Source of the DNA: Ochotona curzoniae
Lineage: Eukaryota > Chordata > Mammalia > Lagomorpha > Ochotonidae
Assembly (NCBI RefSeq): GCF_017591425.1
Contig: NW_024466599.1
Coordinates: forward strand, 26,512,001-26,576,000
Length of the DNA: 64,000 nt
Direction of reading: 5' to 3'
This document shows positions 1 to 13,575 of this stretch, piece by piece; position 1 is the stretch's first letter, and each line of letters begins with the position of its first letter. Under the pieces are notes generated by a model that saw only the letters and a program-made list of their open reading frames with translations, was not told where the DNA came from and made no database searches. The position numbers were made by a program, and so were the translations under genes.

Positions 1-2514
1 TCAGCAGTGAGGCCCTCTGCTTGGAGAGTTAGTCATCTTTGGTCAGACTCATTCTCTGTAAGTCTGCAGTTACTAGGTGGCTGTTCGACTTAAGTCAGAG
101 CCATTGGAAACAGTGCCTTATTCATTGTCTATGTTGCTTGTTTTTGCTTTTTCAGATTTCTTAGTTTCTTTCCTTTTTTTGCCCTCCCATCCCTTCTCTG
201 CCTTGTCTCCAAACAAGTTTGCTTAAATCTTTATCTTTGTTCTGAGGTTAACTTAAGGCAGAGGGTGTGTTGCCTGCCTCAGGCCAGAACTTGGGGTAGG
301 CATGTGGGAAAGAAATATTTGGCAGCAAGAAAGCTTAGGAAGCCAATATTTTTTACCATAAGCTCCAGTAAATATTTACAAAGTCAGTGGCTGTTGAGAT
401 TTTGAGTGAGAAGCAGTCTCATGCATTGATATTTACTTTTTGTGTGTTCTCCTTTTCTCAGTAACCATGACTAATTCTTGTTTTCACAGAATAGAGAGCA
501 TGCTGGCCCTCAGTCTAGAAAAAAAAAAAAAAGGCAGGTGGTGGTGGTAGTTGGTATACATGATCTGGTAGCAGGCACAAGAAAACAAACACAACTTTGA
601 CATCATGGTGCAAATGAATAAACTAATTAAACTTTGTTATTAAAAGGGCTGAATCACAGGGCTAATGATTCTTTGTCTGACTTTTGCCAAGAAGGCAAAG
701 AATCCGTAATTTCTGCTTGTGATACTGCACACGAATAAAATCAAAGCAAGAAAATGTCTTGAGTGTTGCTGTTGATACTGTGAGAGATATGAAATCAGGA
801 AGACAAGAATTGCCTTCAAAGAACTTATATCTGTAAAGAAAATAGAGCAACAATGCCAAGTTCAGTAATCATGGAAATGCAAAAAGTACTTGAAGATAAC
901 AAAGGAAGGGATGCAGAAGAAGGAACATGATTAATTTATAGATGGAAAGAGTAAAATTGCTTCAGAGGCAAGAGATGATCTGGGGTTGACCAGAAGAGGA
1001 GTTTCTCTAGAAGGCAGATTTGAGATTGAAACGGGCAAGTTGGGCAGGCAGGGGCACAAGCAGAATCACTCCAGGTGGACAGAGGTGGAGAAGCATTCAA
1101 GCACAGGTGAGTGAGGAGGGAGACATACTTGCTGGAATGAAGTTTTGACATGATGAATCATCGGAGTGCTAGAAAGAAACACTGCATTGGACAACGCCAG
1201 GCTTGAGTGTGGGGGATGAAAGCTTCTCTATGCACCTTGAGAGATCTGCTGTGATAGGATAGTCCTCCTCCCCGTCCGTCCACTGGAGGCCACTTGGGGT
1301 CTCTTTCCCTTCCTGCTTTCCCCTGAAGCCAAGAGTCCATTCCTTCTGGGTGGACCCATCCTTCCCTGGCTTCCACTAGGCCAAGTATAATGCAAGACCA
1401 CGCATGGCAGGTGTGTGCACATGGCCATGATGGGGACTCCTCAGAGCTCATCCCTCTGCCAACTTAGTGCAGTTTGAGAAATGGAATGGTGGCATCAGTC
1501 TCAGGGGTGTGAAAACTCCTTTTATTCTTCCATGTTCACACTTGGAAACCCAAAGACTTCTCTTCTGTCATACCTCCCCTAGAACTCAAGAGCCTGAGAA
1601 GGAAGGAGATGTGGAAATGGGTACTTGTTTAAAGGACCTATGTCTTAGAAAGTTTTGCCTCAATCCCTGAACAAGGTAGTATCAATCCAGACCTACGAAT
1701 GTGCTACTATAAGAAAATGAGAAGCTCAGACTCGTGGTCTTGCCCCTGGAGCAGAGTCATCCCAGAGAGTAATTATGAAGCAGCAGAACGATTACACAAG
1801 CTGCAGACTAAACATTCAGGCCCTGTGTGTGTGAGGCCAGCTGACAAAGCAGAGCTAATGAATAGGCAGTGGTGAAGTACATGATTGTGGAAAATAGAGT
1901 TTTGTCAGCTGAAAATTCTCCATCTCTGACAAAAGAATATTGGGAAGATACATGAGGTTGAGCAAAAGGAATCTTGAGAAGGAAGGGTGTTCTCAGATCA
2001 TTTCTGGAAAGAATTCCTGGTGGTGGTTGATTTCCCTTGATCTCTTTATGAAGCAGTTGTCTTTGACAGCTAAGGCTGGCCAGTGTGTGGGTAAAGGAAA
2101 TGCCACAGGCACTCCTGCAGCTGTGCAAGCAAGCTGTTGTGGAATTAGATTTGTGTTCGTTCATGGGGACTTAGATACCTATCTGCTGGCAGACTTGGTA
2201 GAGAGGTATGCCAGGGTATCTCAGAACTCCTCCTCTGCAGCTTGGCACAGCACAGTTGGTCCTCAACTTGCCTGTTGCTTTTCTGGGTCAGGAATAGCTG
2301 TGGTGTGATGGGCTCAGTCAGAGGAAGACTCTCTATTCTTGGCCCACTCTGCTTGCCTGCGCATGCACTGGTGACTAGGCACTGTGATAGGGCTGCTGGC
2401 CTTCCTCTGGCTTATGAGGGAAAAGGGAGCTTACTGGGATCTTGGTGTCTTTGAAGGGTTAGCAAATTAAGGTGGAGTTTCATTGTAGAACAGCATTTTC
2501 TACATTTTCTTTTG

Positions 2515-2645
2515 CATTTATTATCCCACTTATTGTGAAGCACCATCTCAATTTACAGAAGAAGAAACTGAGGCCGTGCACTTAAATAAATATTCAGCAT
2601 AGAGCTGAAAACCGTACCTGTGGCTCCAAAAAGCCTTGCTCATTC
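2515..2645 (-). repeat. MIR SINE fragment
   Basis: The text around the AGAAACTGAGGC core, followed by a diverged 'ctgaaaacc...gtggctcc' segment, matches the antisense of the ancient mammalian MIR consensus. Strongly diverged. Confidence 0.6.
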
Positions 2646-3944
2646 TCACACCTGCTGCCTGCACTGCAGATGAATGTATACTTGAAGAGTTTCTTCTTTC
2701 CAGCCTCAAGGACATCTAATAGAGGAATCTCTGAAAATCAGCCATCTGCTTGGAAGGATGCAGGGGGTAAACTGGCAATCTTGTGCAGGGACGTGTCAGC
2801 TCATCTGTATCTGCCTGCCAAAGAGCCATGTGAAGACACCTGGAAATCAGGCAGAAAGTCCAACTTTTTTTTTTTTTTTAGAATCGGGGAGTTCTGCTAT
2901 TTCTTATCTTACTAGGTGTTCCCAGATTGTGGCCCAAATATATACCACCTGGTATATGATAATTGATCTAGTTATCTATTATCTTTCTGCCTGTCTATAG
3001 TTAATCTTATCCTAGTAAGATCTCCTTAGGACTTTCCCGCCCCCCCATGATTGGGTACAGTATTCTCAAGTGTACTGGTTGCCAAAATAAAGAAATTAAA
3101 ATAAATAATTAAAATGTGAAAATCATGGCTAGTTGTCTAAAATCCTTCTCATCTTGACCTACTTGGTTTTTCAAGTCTTCCAGATGAGAGAAATATAAAC
3201 CATTGAGCTGAGTTCTGCCCTCAAATGAGCTCAGTTCTCCTTAAATTTATCTTAATGTCCTAACCACACAACTAGAGAGTGGCAGATGAAGTTTCTCTTG
3301 GGACAAGTCACGTGAGAATGATTCATATCACCCAGGGCTGATGTCATGTGCAGGGTCAACTGAAACCTGCCTTAGGCAAGGGGAATCCCTGCCTATCCTA
3401 ACCAAAACATACGGGAGGTTAGAGATAGTTGGGATAGGGATGCGGTCATCATGGGCTTTGATTCTCCATCCCTGGCCTCTGCTCTTCTGCACTGGCTGGG
3501 TTCATTCTGTCCGACAAGCATGCTCCTAGTAGATTGAAAGCCAGACCAGCAGCAACAGAAAATTCTTACAGCTCAGGGTGTCCATCCCTGTGCCCCTTGA
3601 CGCTAGTGGTGCTCAAATGTTCATGTAGTTTTTCATTTTGGCAACTATCCATTAGCTGTTTGAAGACCCTTTGCATTATTGAAATAGAAAATGAAAGAAT
3701 GCAAACATTTAGCCTTTTGACTCACATTTCCATAGTGATGATCATTTTCAGTGGAAGATAACTCAAAAGAGGCTTTAAAAGATAACAAAAGAAGATTTCA
3801 AGTAAGGGAGCCTTTACTTACACATATTATTTCAATTTAAGGATATGTAGTTTGTAAAATAATGAAACTAAAAAAAGACAATGGTAGGTACACTAGAACC
3901 TTAAGCCAGTAATTTTAAAATTTAGCCATTTGGAGAGGCATAAT

Positions 3945-4025
3945 AACAGCTAGTATTTATTGAACTTTTACCAAATGCAGACAGCTGTCACAAAACTTTA
4001 TTGATATTATCTGAATTATCAAAAT
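3945..4025 (-). repeat. MIR 3'-end fragment
   Basis: Reads like the antisense MIR end: 'cagctagtatttattgaac' followed by a diverged 'attatctgaattatc' block. Short and old. Confidence 0.45.
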
Positions 4026-6848
4026 TAACAGTGGTGCCAACTAGGTCCTGGGGAATGAACTCAGCTCTTACCTGTTTCAGAGTCTAACTCAAAGCCACCC
4101 ATGGTGTAGAGTTGCCCTAGGAACAGCCATCTGTGCTGAGTGTGCAGAGTGTGTTGACCTGGGAGAGTGTCCTTGGAGATTCACACCTGTTTTTAACTTT
4201 TGAAGAACTGCTGATCTCTCCCCTTCTTTCCTCACATGAAGTTCATCAAATGCCCCTAAAAGGTCTGTGGCTCCTGTTGTGATCATCCCGAGGCTCCTGA
4301 GTTGAACACCAATTCCAGAAGGGTGGCCTAAAAACTAATTGCTCCTCAAGATGTGAGATTGAGGCACCATATAAGTGCAGATGCCCCACTTTTGATCCTT
4401 TTCATTCATATAGAACCTGTGAGTTCAGGATTCCAGGGCACCTATGGCCCACTACCAATCCCTGGGCTTGAACCACATGTGGTTCCATACGTCAGCTCTA
4501 CCCTCTCCATGTTCCAATTTATAGCAATAGAATATAGCACCCCAGGGAAGTGAAGATAGTATTACCCATCTGTTGCCATATATACTTCCCATTGCTGGCA
4601 CCAGGATGGTCAAACTTTCTCTACAGTTGTCTTTCAGAGAGCTTTGGAGACTGTGGCTCTGTAATGCCAGTAGATCCTTGGATTAATGCTCATTCTTGCC
4701 TTCAGTCAAAATACAGACATTGAATTCCATGCTGCAGCCGCATCAGTGAGACATGTTCCTAACATGTGTGGGACCACTCCTCTTTTCACTCATGACCCTT
4801 CCTCGGCCTTCCCCATTAGTGGTTGTGTGTGAAAGATGCTGTTGATGTGAAATAGCATGGCATGGATGCAGTGATAACCCTAAAAAATATGCGAGGAAAG
4901 ATGCAGTTGGAAAAATGTGCTGTACTATATTTATGCTATGAAGTTTCAAACAGTGAATTTAACATGATCAGAAAATGAGTTAACATGCATATTTTCCAGC
5001 ATACTCTGGGAAATACTTGCATTTGTGGTTGTCATCTACAAAGCACAGACGCAACCCTTGGAGAAGTCATTGGAACCTGGGACTCATGGGTGGCAGGATG
5101 GATAGGTTAGCATCATGAGTGATGGCAAAACCCACACTAACTAAACAATATCAGGGAAATTCAGCAGAGGCGAGGACATCTTTGTAGGATCAGTATAAAG
5201 AAATTCTGAAGGGCCATGATGTTGTGAATAATAACAGCACTAATACCCTTTTTCTGCCCAAGGAGAAATGTGGAATTAACACATCTAACAACAAAGAAGC
5301 AAAGAGACAGTTCTGGCACAGGGAGTAGTGGTTCCTAGACACTGTCAATGATCTCAACAATAATTGGAAAGTAAACAAAGACAAAAAGATCCTAATTCTT
5401 TACCCTTTATTTATCTCCATTGAAGAATCACATCTCACAGAGGCTCAGGAATTACATGAGGCATTAAAAGTTTTGAATTTTTATATAGACAAAAATACTC
5501 ACCAGGGATATATATCCAGGGGAAGGCCCTGCTTGAGATCTGTTTGTTTTCTTGTTTATGAAATTACTCTTGCTTTCACTTACGATTTCTCTTCTTTGTC
5601 TTCAGTTGTGAGTATTCCCACATGCTTGCCTCTCATTTAGGTAGCCTTTCCTTTGTTGTTTCCTTTTAAAAAATCAACTTGTGTTATTGGTCACCCCTCT
5701 GCGTTTCAAGCAGGTTGTTTTACTATCTCCGATCATCTGAGCATCTCCATCCTTCTCTGCCTCTCCCATTCCCATACACGTGCTCTACGTGTATACACCA
5801 CTTCCGACACGTACACGTACAACCCAAGAATCTCTTGTTGTAACATATAGGCATCATGCATGTTTATACAGAATTTGTTCCTCACTTCAGAAAATGTGCA
5901 ACTCCTAATGTCAAGGATCCTGTATTTGATTCAGGGAACCCAGGATGACCTGCCTCCGTTCCGTTTTTGTGTCCAATCAAATTACAATATGTTAAGAATA
6001 TCAAGATATTTCATAGCAATAGCAATATCCAGCATGTCATAGTGGACATTCTTCTGGAGGTCCTGCTGTGCATGCTCAAATATCTATGGTTAGAACATGC
6101 CTCTTTAAATCTTGACTTGCCCAAGGATCAAGTGTTCTGTGACTTGTGACAGCTGCAGTGTCGGATGAGATAATCGGGTGCTGTGTGTTATTCATGGCCA
6201 GGTGTCTGCATTTTTGACTATAGAAAGCGATTGACAAAATTTGTTTTATGTCATCTAAAAATATTTAGCTAGCTGAAGATGACTTTTTGTTTCACACCAG
6301 GAGTCAGTTTTTATAAACTGTCCCCTTTGTTTTTGTAGATTGTATATGTGTCTTTATTCCTGACACTATTCAGCTGTCCTAGAAATGGCCAGTGACACCA
6401 ATTAGGACACAAATTAGTTCCTGCTGAGTCCCTATCCTATTCTGTGTTCGTGCGCAGCAGGACAGGGTCTGAAATGCATTTGCTGTGACACATTTAGATA
6501 ATGTATGATGAAGGTGACCTTTTTCCCCATTTTTGCCAACTTGTACATTAGCATCTCTTAATTGGCAGATTTAAAACATCTTAAAGCACTACCACTGATG
6601 AAACTGTTTAGGCTTGCTCAGCATGCAGAGTGCTTACAGGATCCAACTCACATTCTTGTCCAAGTCTACAAAGTTCTCAAAACCTGCAATGCTTGTATCA
6701 TTTTATAGTAAACAATAATAATTTGCTATATGGTTATTTTCTTTTATAAGGTAATGGAAACCAATGCAGCAGATCCATGGAAACATTTCAAAGCGCGTTT
6801 CTTCAAAGATGGCTGTTGCATTAGTCTTTTTTAAGGTGTTTTTTTTTT

Positions 6849-7171
6849 AAAGATTTATTTTTATTATTTTTTTATTGGAAAGGCGGATATACAGAGAGGA
6901 GAGACAGAGAGGAAGATCTTCCGTCCAATGATTCACTCCCCAAGTGAGCGCAACGGGTCGATACTATGCCGATCCAAAGCCAGGAGCCTCTTCCGGGTCT
7001 CCCACGCGGGTGCAGGTTCCCAAAGCTTTGGGCCGTCCTCGACTGCTTTCCCAGGCCACAGGCAGGGAGCTGGAAGGGAAGCGGGGCTGCCGGGATTAGA
7101 ACCGGCGTCCATATGGGATCCCCGGGCGTGGTTAAAGGACCTTTAACCACTTGTGCCACCGCGCCGGGCCC
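6849..7171 (-). mobile_element. CSINE, full length and young
   Basis: A complete tRNA-derived lagomorph C-repeat in antisense: it begins with the complemented A-rich tail (AAAGATTTATTTTTATT) and ends at the tRNA-related head (GCGCCGGGCCC). It is flanked by a perfect 16-bp target-site duplication, AAGGTG followed by ten T, at 6833-6848 and 7172-7187. Low divergence and intact duplications point to recent insertion. The tail-proximal ATTGGAAAGGC motif looks pika-like. Confidence 0.92.
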
Positions 7172-7187
7172 AAGGTGTTTTTTTTTT

Positions 7188-7619
7188 AATAATGATTACA
7201 TGGTTGATCAGGGTGAGAAGGATTGAGTTTTAGGGAAAATTGGGTGAATTCATTGCTTCCAATTTTGCTATTTCTCCTTGTTGTTCCTGGGTGGAGGGGA
7301 AACCGTTCATGACTTTCTACTCATCCCAGTGCCCAGGGATGAGGAACCGCCACCTTGTATCAACCTAGAGTCTCAATGTGTGCATATTCTGAAGGTTCTG
7401 TCCAAGTGGCTTGGATAGTTCTGAAATGCTCGGATCTCATTGACCCAAGGATGATGTCACCCTCCCAATGTCCAATGGCTCCAGTCACTGAGATTTTTTT
7501 ACTGTCATCATTTGTTTGGGGTAGTTGTCCAGCTTGTTCTATTGTTCTGCTACAGCATCAAATGTGTTGCCATATTCTCTTTTTACAACAGGCCCTGTGT
7601 CCACTGCTCCATCTTTTTC
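7188..7619. other. Unclassified stretch between CSINE and tandem array
   Basis: No coding signal. The right half (about 7480-7620) runs smoothly into the tandem array and may belong to the same mobile element. The minus strand there has an open frame reaching into the array (7539-7763), with no recognisable product. Confidence 0.3.
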
Positions 7620-8900
7620 ATTAAGTAAGGCATGTTCTTGCAGGCGGCTCCCAGTACCTGGGCCAGGAGTCCCAAGCCCCATTGAATCAAAAACATTGCA
7701 CTCACCTAGTAGGCAGGCCCTAGGACCCAGGACAGGAGACCCAAGCCCCACCAAATCCCCCACCCATGGAGCTCACAAATCTGACACCCACCTAGTAGGC
7801 AAGCCCTGGGACCTGGGCCAGGAGACCCAAGCCCCACCAGATCCCCAACCCCTGGGGTTCAAGAAACAACACTCACCTAGAAGATAGACCCTAGGATCTG
7901 GGCCAAGTGACCCACACCCCCACCAGTTCCCCTGTCCCTGGGATTCAGGAACCCATCCCCCTTCACACGGGCCCAATGACCTGAGCCAAGCTACCCAAGC
8001 CCTGTCAGATCCTCTGTCTCTGGGACTCATGTGGCCTGTCCCCACTGAGCCCAGGCTGGCATGACTCTCCTCACCTCAGTAATGGCAGTCTTATTGTGCA
8101 GCCTGGCCTAGGCTAGGCTAGTCTCTCTGTTTCAGCTCCCGCTGGTGGGTGCGGCAGCCTATCCCAGCCCAGACTGATTGCTTTCCTGGTCCTAATGTGA
8201 AGTGGCTGTGTTGTGGTCCAATTTGACTCCTCCTGCCTCCTACCCAAATCCTCAGACCTATCAGTGGGTGTTATGTGCTGGCACAGACTGGTCTGTCCCC
8301 AGACCTGACCCACATGTATGCCGGCGGGTTCTGTAACCTGGCATGGTCTGGGCTGCTCCTTGCTTTGCTTCTTCTATTCACCTGTAGGATCTGTGTCCCA
8401 ATGAAGGAATTACCCAAGCTCCTCATTGAATCTCCTCCCAGTGGCAGTTCTCGCACATACCAGTGCGATGTTGGCCTAGGTTGACTTTGTCCACCTCCTG
8501 TCCTGACAGGAACAGTGGCCTTGCTCAACTGACCACATCCATTCTGTTTCTTTTTGTTGGTTGTTGCAGCCCTGTGCTACCTGATCTGCATCCAGACACA
8601 GCATTCACGTTGTTCAGCAGGAGTCAAGACCTATTCTGGCCTGTTCTATACCCTAACTGGCTCTCACAAGTACCAGTGAGGGCTGGAGTCAACCTAATCT
8701 GTTGCTCCACTGTCCCAGTGCACACCTGTGCAGATATAGTCTGTAGCTATGTACAGCCGTACCTGCTGCCCTCAGTTCTGCTCTCATTCTCATCAGTGGG
8801 AACTCCAATTCAGCTGGGGTGTGCCCAGAGCTCCCCAGCAAGGTCTGTTCCCATCCAAAGTTCTTGGGTGAGCCAGCAGAAATTGCAGTTCCACGGGGAT
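7620..8900. repeat. Degenerate GC-rich tandem array, possibly a lagomorph L1 5' region
   Basis: From 7620 to about 8040 a unit of roughly 90-105 bp recurs at least four times: 'CTGGGCCAGGAGACCCAAGCCCC' variants, then a CACCTAG(T/A)AG start. From about 8050 to 8900 a different, looser set recurs: 'GGCCTAG/GGCATG...CTGGGCTG', 'CAGTGGG' and 'CC(A)GACC' phrases. The block is much more GC-rich than its flanks. Mammalian L1 5' UTRs are often GC-rich and tandemly repeated, so an L1 5' end is my first guess; an LTR or lagomorph minisatellite is possible. Orientation is unresolved. Confidence 0.5.
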
Positions 8901-11900
8901 TCCACAGATTCTGCTCTCAGATCCACTTCTCTCTCTTTTGCCAAGAATTTGAGATTGAGATGTCCCGTGCCAGGCAAGATAAGCAACATTCATGAATGAG
9001 GCTTTATGCATCAAGGACTGGAGGACCCTGGATCTGTTTTGATGAATTTGAACTTAGTCTTCTAATTGTGAGTACCTGAAAGGTGGGGAGGTGGTTGCTG
9101 TCAGCATTGTGACTTGGAATCCGTATTGGAATTACAGATTCTTAACACTATTGTGAGAAGTGAGTGAGGACTTAGATAAACAGAATGAATGTGTGATAAG
9201 TCAGGCACCCTCATCCTCTTCTCTGCATCCTGCAGGGAACCTTACCCTGCCGGGTACAGCAAAGGAAAATTCACTGGATTTCTTGGGGAGAAGGACGTGA
9301 ATGTACAAAGATGCTATAATTGCTCTTTGTCGTTAACTTCATGGTTTGCTTGTTTGCTTTTCCACTGTGAGCTGAAGTGAGATCAGACCACACAGTGATT
9401 AGGGTTATGCAACATTTTTAGGGGTACTGGTGTCATGTTGGGTGGCTTAAAGTTTCATGCCCACTTAGTAGTGACAGTTTAAAGACCTATTGGTTGCACG
9501 TCATCTGCAATGAGAGGATAGCCAGACCCTCTCCAATCCTGCCCTTTCCCTGCTCCCATAGCATGGTCCTGGGGCATGCCAGGGGAGGGACTCAGTCTTC
9601 AGGCTGAGTGTTGCTGACCCCCTGCCTCAGTTGCTTGTTGCAGGTCTCATAAAGCAGCCCAGCCTTGGACATGCTGAATGGACTTTAGCAGAGAATGAGG
9701 CCCGCATTCTTGGCCTCTTTCTCCTCAACCCTGCCTCAATTCCTACTGGGCTTTTTTAGATGGGGAACAAAGAAGATGTTGCTTCTCATTCACAGGGAGC
9801 CCCTAGACCCATCTATCCTAATAGCTGATAAAAAGGGAATTGAGTAAAGTGAGTAAAGGTGACTATTGCATTAGTTCTTCCTCCTTGGTCCTCAGCACTG
9901 TGGAACCCACTCCATCCACTTGACTTATGAATTGGGTTTTGGGGAAGGGTGAGTTTTAGACTTTGATTCATAAAGTTTGGGTTTTAAGTAGGTTCTACTA
10001 CACAGTAAACTTCACTGAGGACTCTGCATCTGCTTAGAAATTTAGGTTTTCTGTGGTGATGCAGTCTCTTAAAGTTCTTACCTTGGGCATCTATGTTTTT
10101 GATGCTTATTCAGAAAAAAATTATAATGTGATATAAGCCAATGGTTTTAACAATATATCTTTAAAAAACCTACCACCAGTAAAATAAACAGAAGGCAGGG
10201 ATGACATTGAAGACAGGGAAATAGTTAACCAGCCAGTGCTGTAACTGGAGCATGGACTGAACAAAGGCAATATCTGTGGAATGGAAATGAGAGGTTAGAT
10301 ATAAGAAGTATTTAGTAGGGGAGAAGGAGAAATGTGTGGCAAGAGGCATTTGTCCTGGACAGTCAGCTGGGTTGTAGCATCATTCACAAGATAGGTGGAG
10401 GAGGGTGGGAACATGTGGCTGTGGATGGTGAGTTCACTTTGAAATGTGGAGACCGGAGTTCCAACAGGGCCCATGAGTGGAGATGCCCAGGGCTCAGCTG
10501 GATCTTCAGTTCTGATGCCTGGGAGTTGGGCTCAAGCAGGAGGTACAGATTTGGGTGTCACCAGTGAAGATGGCAGTGGAAGCTCTCCAACCAGATGCTA
10601 CCAAGTAGGAAGTGGAAGAAAGTGGAGGGTGACCCTGGGCTGTAGAGTGGTGACAGGTCGACCAAGAAAAAGGAAGCAAACAAGATTTAGGTCCTGTATT
10701 CTGGGAGGAGGAAGCAAGCAGGCTTCATATCTCATAATTATGGAGGAGAAGCAGCATGTGGCAGAGTCAGAAGCTACCAGAAAGAACAAAGTGGGCTGAT
10801 GAATGCAAATTCAGTTCACTGGTAACTGCTGAGTGCAGTGCCAGCAGAGTCAGGGTGGTGGATCCAGAGGTAGCGACTTAAGGGGATATGTGGCAAGAAG
10901 TACGGACTGCTGCTCACAGCCCTATTGAGGTTGGGGAGGGGGCTCACTGGGTGAAGGCAGGGAGGTGTCTGATTTGCAGGAGGAGAGATGAGCATGATCT
11001 CTGTGGAAGTTCCTTCATGGTGAGGCATGTGGGCTGGCAGAATTCCCAGGGGTGGGCAAAGGTAGCCTCACTCCTGCTCCTCCTCCAGTCAGTCTGGGAA
11101 CCACTACTGTGCAGGTCTTTCAGACTCCTGGGCTGTTCTGGCCTTGCTCTCTACCTTCTACAGGTGATAGATTTGCTGTGAACCTGCTGTGGCTAGTCCA
11201 CCATGCCTTCTGCCCCACTCCCTAATCTTCACCTCCAAGGCTGTCATTCCCAACTGACACATCATGTGGGCCAATCCTTATCCTTAATCTGCTTAGGTCA
11301 TGCACAGGTCCCAGGACTCAGGAATGGCAGGGATGTCCCACAAGGGGTTGATGAGACATGGTGCACTTCAGTGGGATTTCCCATAGTGCCAAGGTTGAAT
11401 GTCAGTGTGTTACAAGGTCACTCCCCACCTGTGGTGTCAGGAGGGTTGGGGCTGGGTCAGCCACAGCAGCCCTTTCACTTCCTCATGGTGATGAACTGAT
11501 GTCATCCTTTTCTCTGTGAGCTCTGATGTAGGCAGCACTACCAGCAACTGGGCTGTTTCTCTGCCAGGTATTTAAACACCCCTCACATCATTCTTGCCAG
11601 CGTAAGGAGCCTTATGCCACAGGGAAGGGCTGTTAACCTCTGCCTGGCATGGATGTAGGGAGGAGTACTTCATGGACAAAGAGTAGCTGAAGGAGACTCT
11701 CTGGCAACAAAGTATCTTTGCTGTCTCACTCTTGTGATTTAAATTCTCTCACACTTCTAGAGGCCAGAAGCCCAGAGTCAGGATTCCTGGGCCTCAGCAC
11801 AGCTTTTAGGAAGGCTGCACTCTTCCAGAGGCTTCAGGTGAAGTCTATTCCTAGTCTCTTCCATACTGGTGACTGCTAGCATGCCTTAGATAGTGGCTGC

Positions 11901-13410
11901 ACCACTCCAGTCCCTGCCTCTGTGGGCACCTTGCTGCTACCTCATGTCTGGACTCAATTTCCCTTTGCTTCTCCATGGAAAAATGGGATCACATTTGGAG
12001 GCCCACCTGGATAATTCAGACTAACTCCTGATTTCAAAACGTTAAATTATCCAAGTCTGTAAAGTCTCATTTTTCAAAAAATACCCAATGGTTATAGACT
12101 CAGGAATTAGGACTTAAGAGTCTTTGGGGATTACTGGTTAGCTCATGAGAGATGCATGACTCATGTAGTGTCATTTGGTGTTTTAGTGTTAGAATCAATG
12201 TGAGAACTTTTGTTGAAAGGTGAGGAGACTCAAAGATTTTTTCCTGGGTGTGTCCAAAGAAGACCACAGCCCCCAAAGCACATTCTAGCCCCCAAGACCC
12301 AACTTCTCCTGTGGTCTTCTATAGCCAGAGGGGAGAGGAAGAGGAGCTTGCAATTTGGATGCACAGGAGTGGTACCTATTGTGCTGGAAGCCATTTCCTT
12401 GTCCATACTTGGTTTCTTCTGGTTATTACAATCTCTAGAAGTGTGGACTCTCGTAGGAAGGCCCTGCTTTCCCTGGATTCTTGCAGCAGGTGCCGCATTG
12501 CCTCTGGGTTCTGCTGTCATGACACTTAGCATTTTTCCTGTTGATTATCTACGGTACCTGATGAATATTCCATGCGTTTATGTAGTCTAGAGAGCCAGCT
12601 GTGCTGCAAATGAGCAATTTTAATCAATGGTGAACCCAGCAACTATTTTAAAAGAGGGGGATTACTGCAGAATGAAGCTTCACAAACACTGCTTTATTTG
12701 GTCACAGGCGCCAGGGGCTGATACTGTGTTGGGAGAACTTTATTGGATGCTAATCTAATATCTAAAATTGTGTTCGTCTGTTCTTCCTTCTTGCCGTTTA
12801 TGGTGAAAAATCTGCCAGAGCACCACAAATGTTTTGCTCCTGGGATCTATTCTCATCCCAATTGCATTTTCACACAACACAAGTAGGGATTGGAAGATAA
12901 CTAGCTACTTTCTTCGCTCAGTTTTAACTATGCCCGAGCCTAGCTTTATAGAGCTGTGCCTTGAATATTGCTTATTTTGAAAAAAAAAAACTTAAATGTT
13001 AGTTTAGACTTTTGGAGTCTCATGATTGTGGGATATGGCTCATGGTCTGCTAAGGATTCAGGAAAAAATAACTAGAACAAGGGGAGTATTCAGGATACTT
13101 AAGGAAATCATGTCATTAAGGGGGTACTGGGAAGGAGAGGGGTGAGGGCAGAAGGAAGAGCAGACAGTGATTGAGAAATAATATTATTTGCTGCCAAAAG
13201 CACAATGCCTCCAAGTTTTGTAGTCTGTGAAGGGGTGGAACCATGCTGGTCACTGAGAGTTTTATGTTAATCTTCTGTACCATTGAATGTGGTTGATTCC
13301 AAACTAGATTTGATGGCAATGGTAAGATACTCCTCCAGCCAACAGTAACCTTTATTGTCCCCTCTGGTGAAACTACATTTAGTGATTGAATCCTATCACC
13401 TCACTATTCT
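8901..13410. other. Intergenic, no gene seen
   Basis: Apart from the L2 remnant at 10150-10800, I recognise nothing coding. The longest open frames (about 117-126 codons near 10.4 and 12.2 kb) lie in repeat-derived or low-complexity-free sequence without family resemblance. Confidence 0.5.
10150..10800 (-). mobile_element. L2 LINE ORF2 remnant, antisense
   Basis: Phrases such as GTGGAGATGCCCAGG, 'ctgggagttgggctcaagcagg', 'acagatttgggtgtcacca' and AAGATGGCAGTGGAAGC follow the complement of the L2/CR1-clade reverse-transcriptase region. It is highly diverged and non-coding. The boundaries are approximate. Confidence 0.45.
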
Positions 13411-13575
13411 TTTAAAGTTATTTATTTTTGCTCTACTTGAAAGCATAGAGACAGAGATCTTCCATCTGCCACAAACACCAGGGTTGGGCTGACCACAGCC
13501 TAGAGCCTGGAACCCAATTTGAATCTCTGCTGTGGATGGCAAGAATCCAAGCACTTGAGCCATCTACCTGCAGCT
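13411..13575 (-). mobile_element. CSINE, internally deleted
   Basis: Antisense C-repeat: an AAAGTTATTTATTTTTG tail, 'GATCTTCCATCTGCC', then a shortened body ending near 'gagccatctacctgcagct'. About 160 bp against about 320 bp for a full copy; diverged. Confidence 0.6.

Larger units (their letters stand above)
1..6832. other. Intergenic DNA downstream of CDC42EP3
   Basis: Single-copy-looking AT-rich sequence with short homopolymers and two MIR fragments (listed). All open frames are under 125 codons and none resembles a known protein. In human the gene beyond CDC42EP3 on this side is QPCT (synteny from memory); no QPCT exon was recognised here. Confidence 0.6.

Noticed and set aside
8463..8999. 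A 178-codon plus-strand open frame
   Set aside because: Lies within the degenerate tandem array; no recognisable protein.
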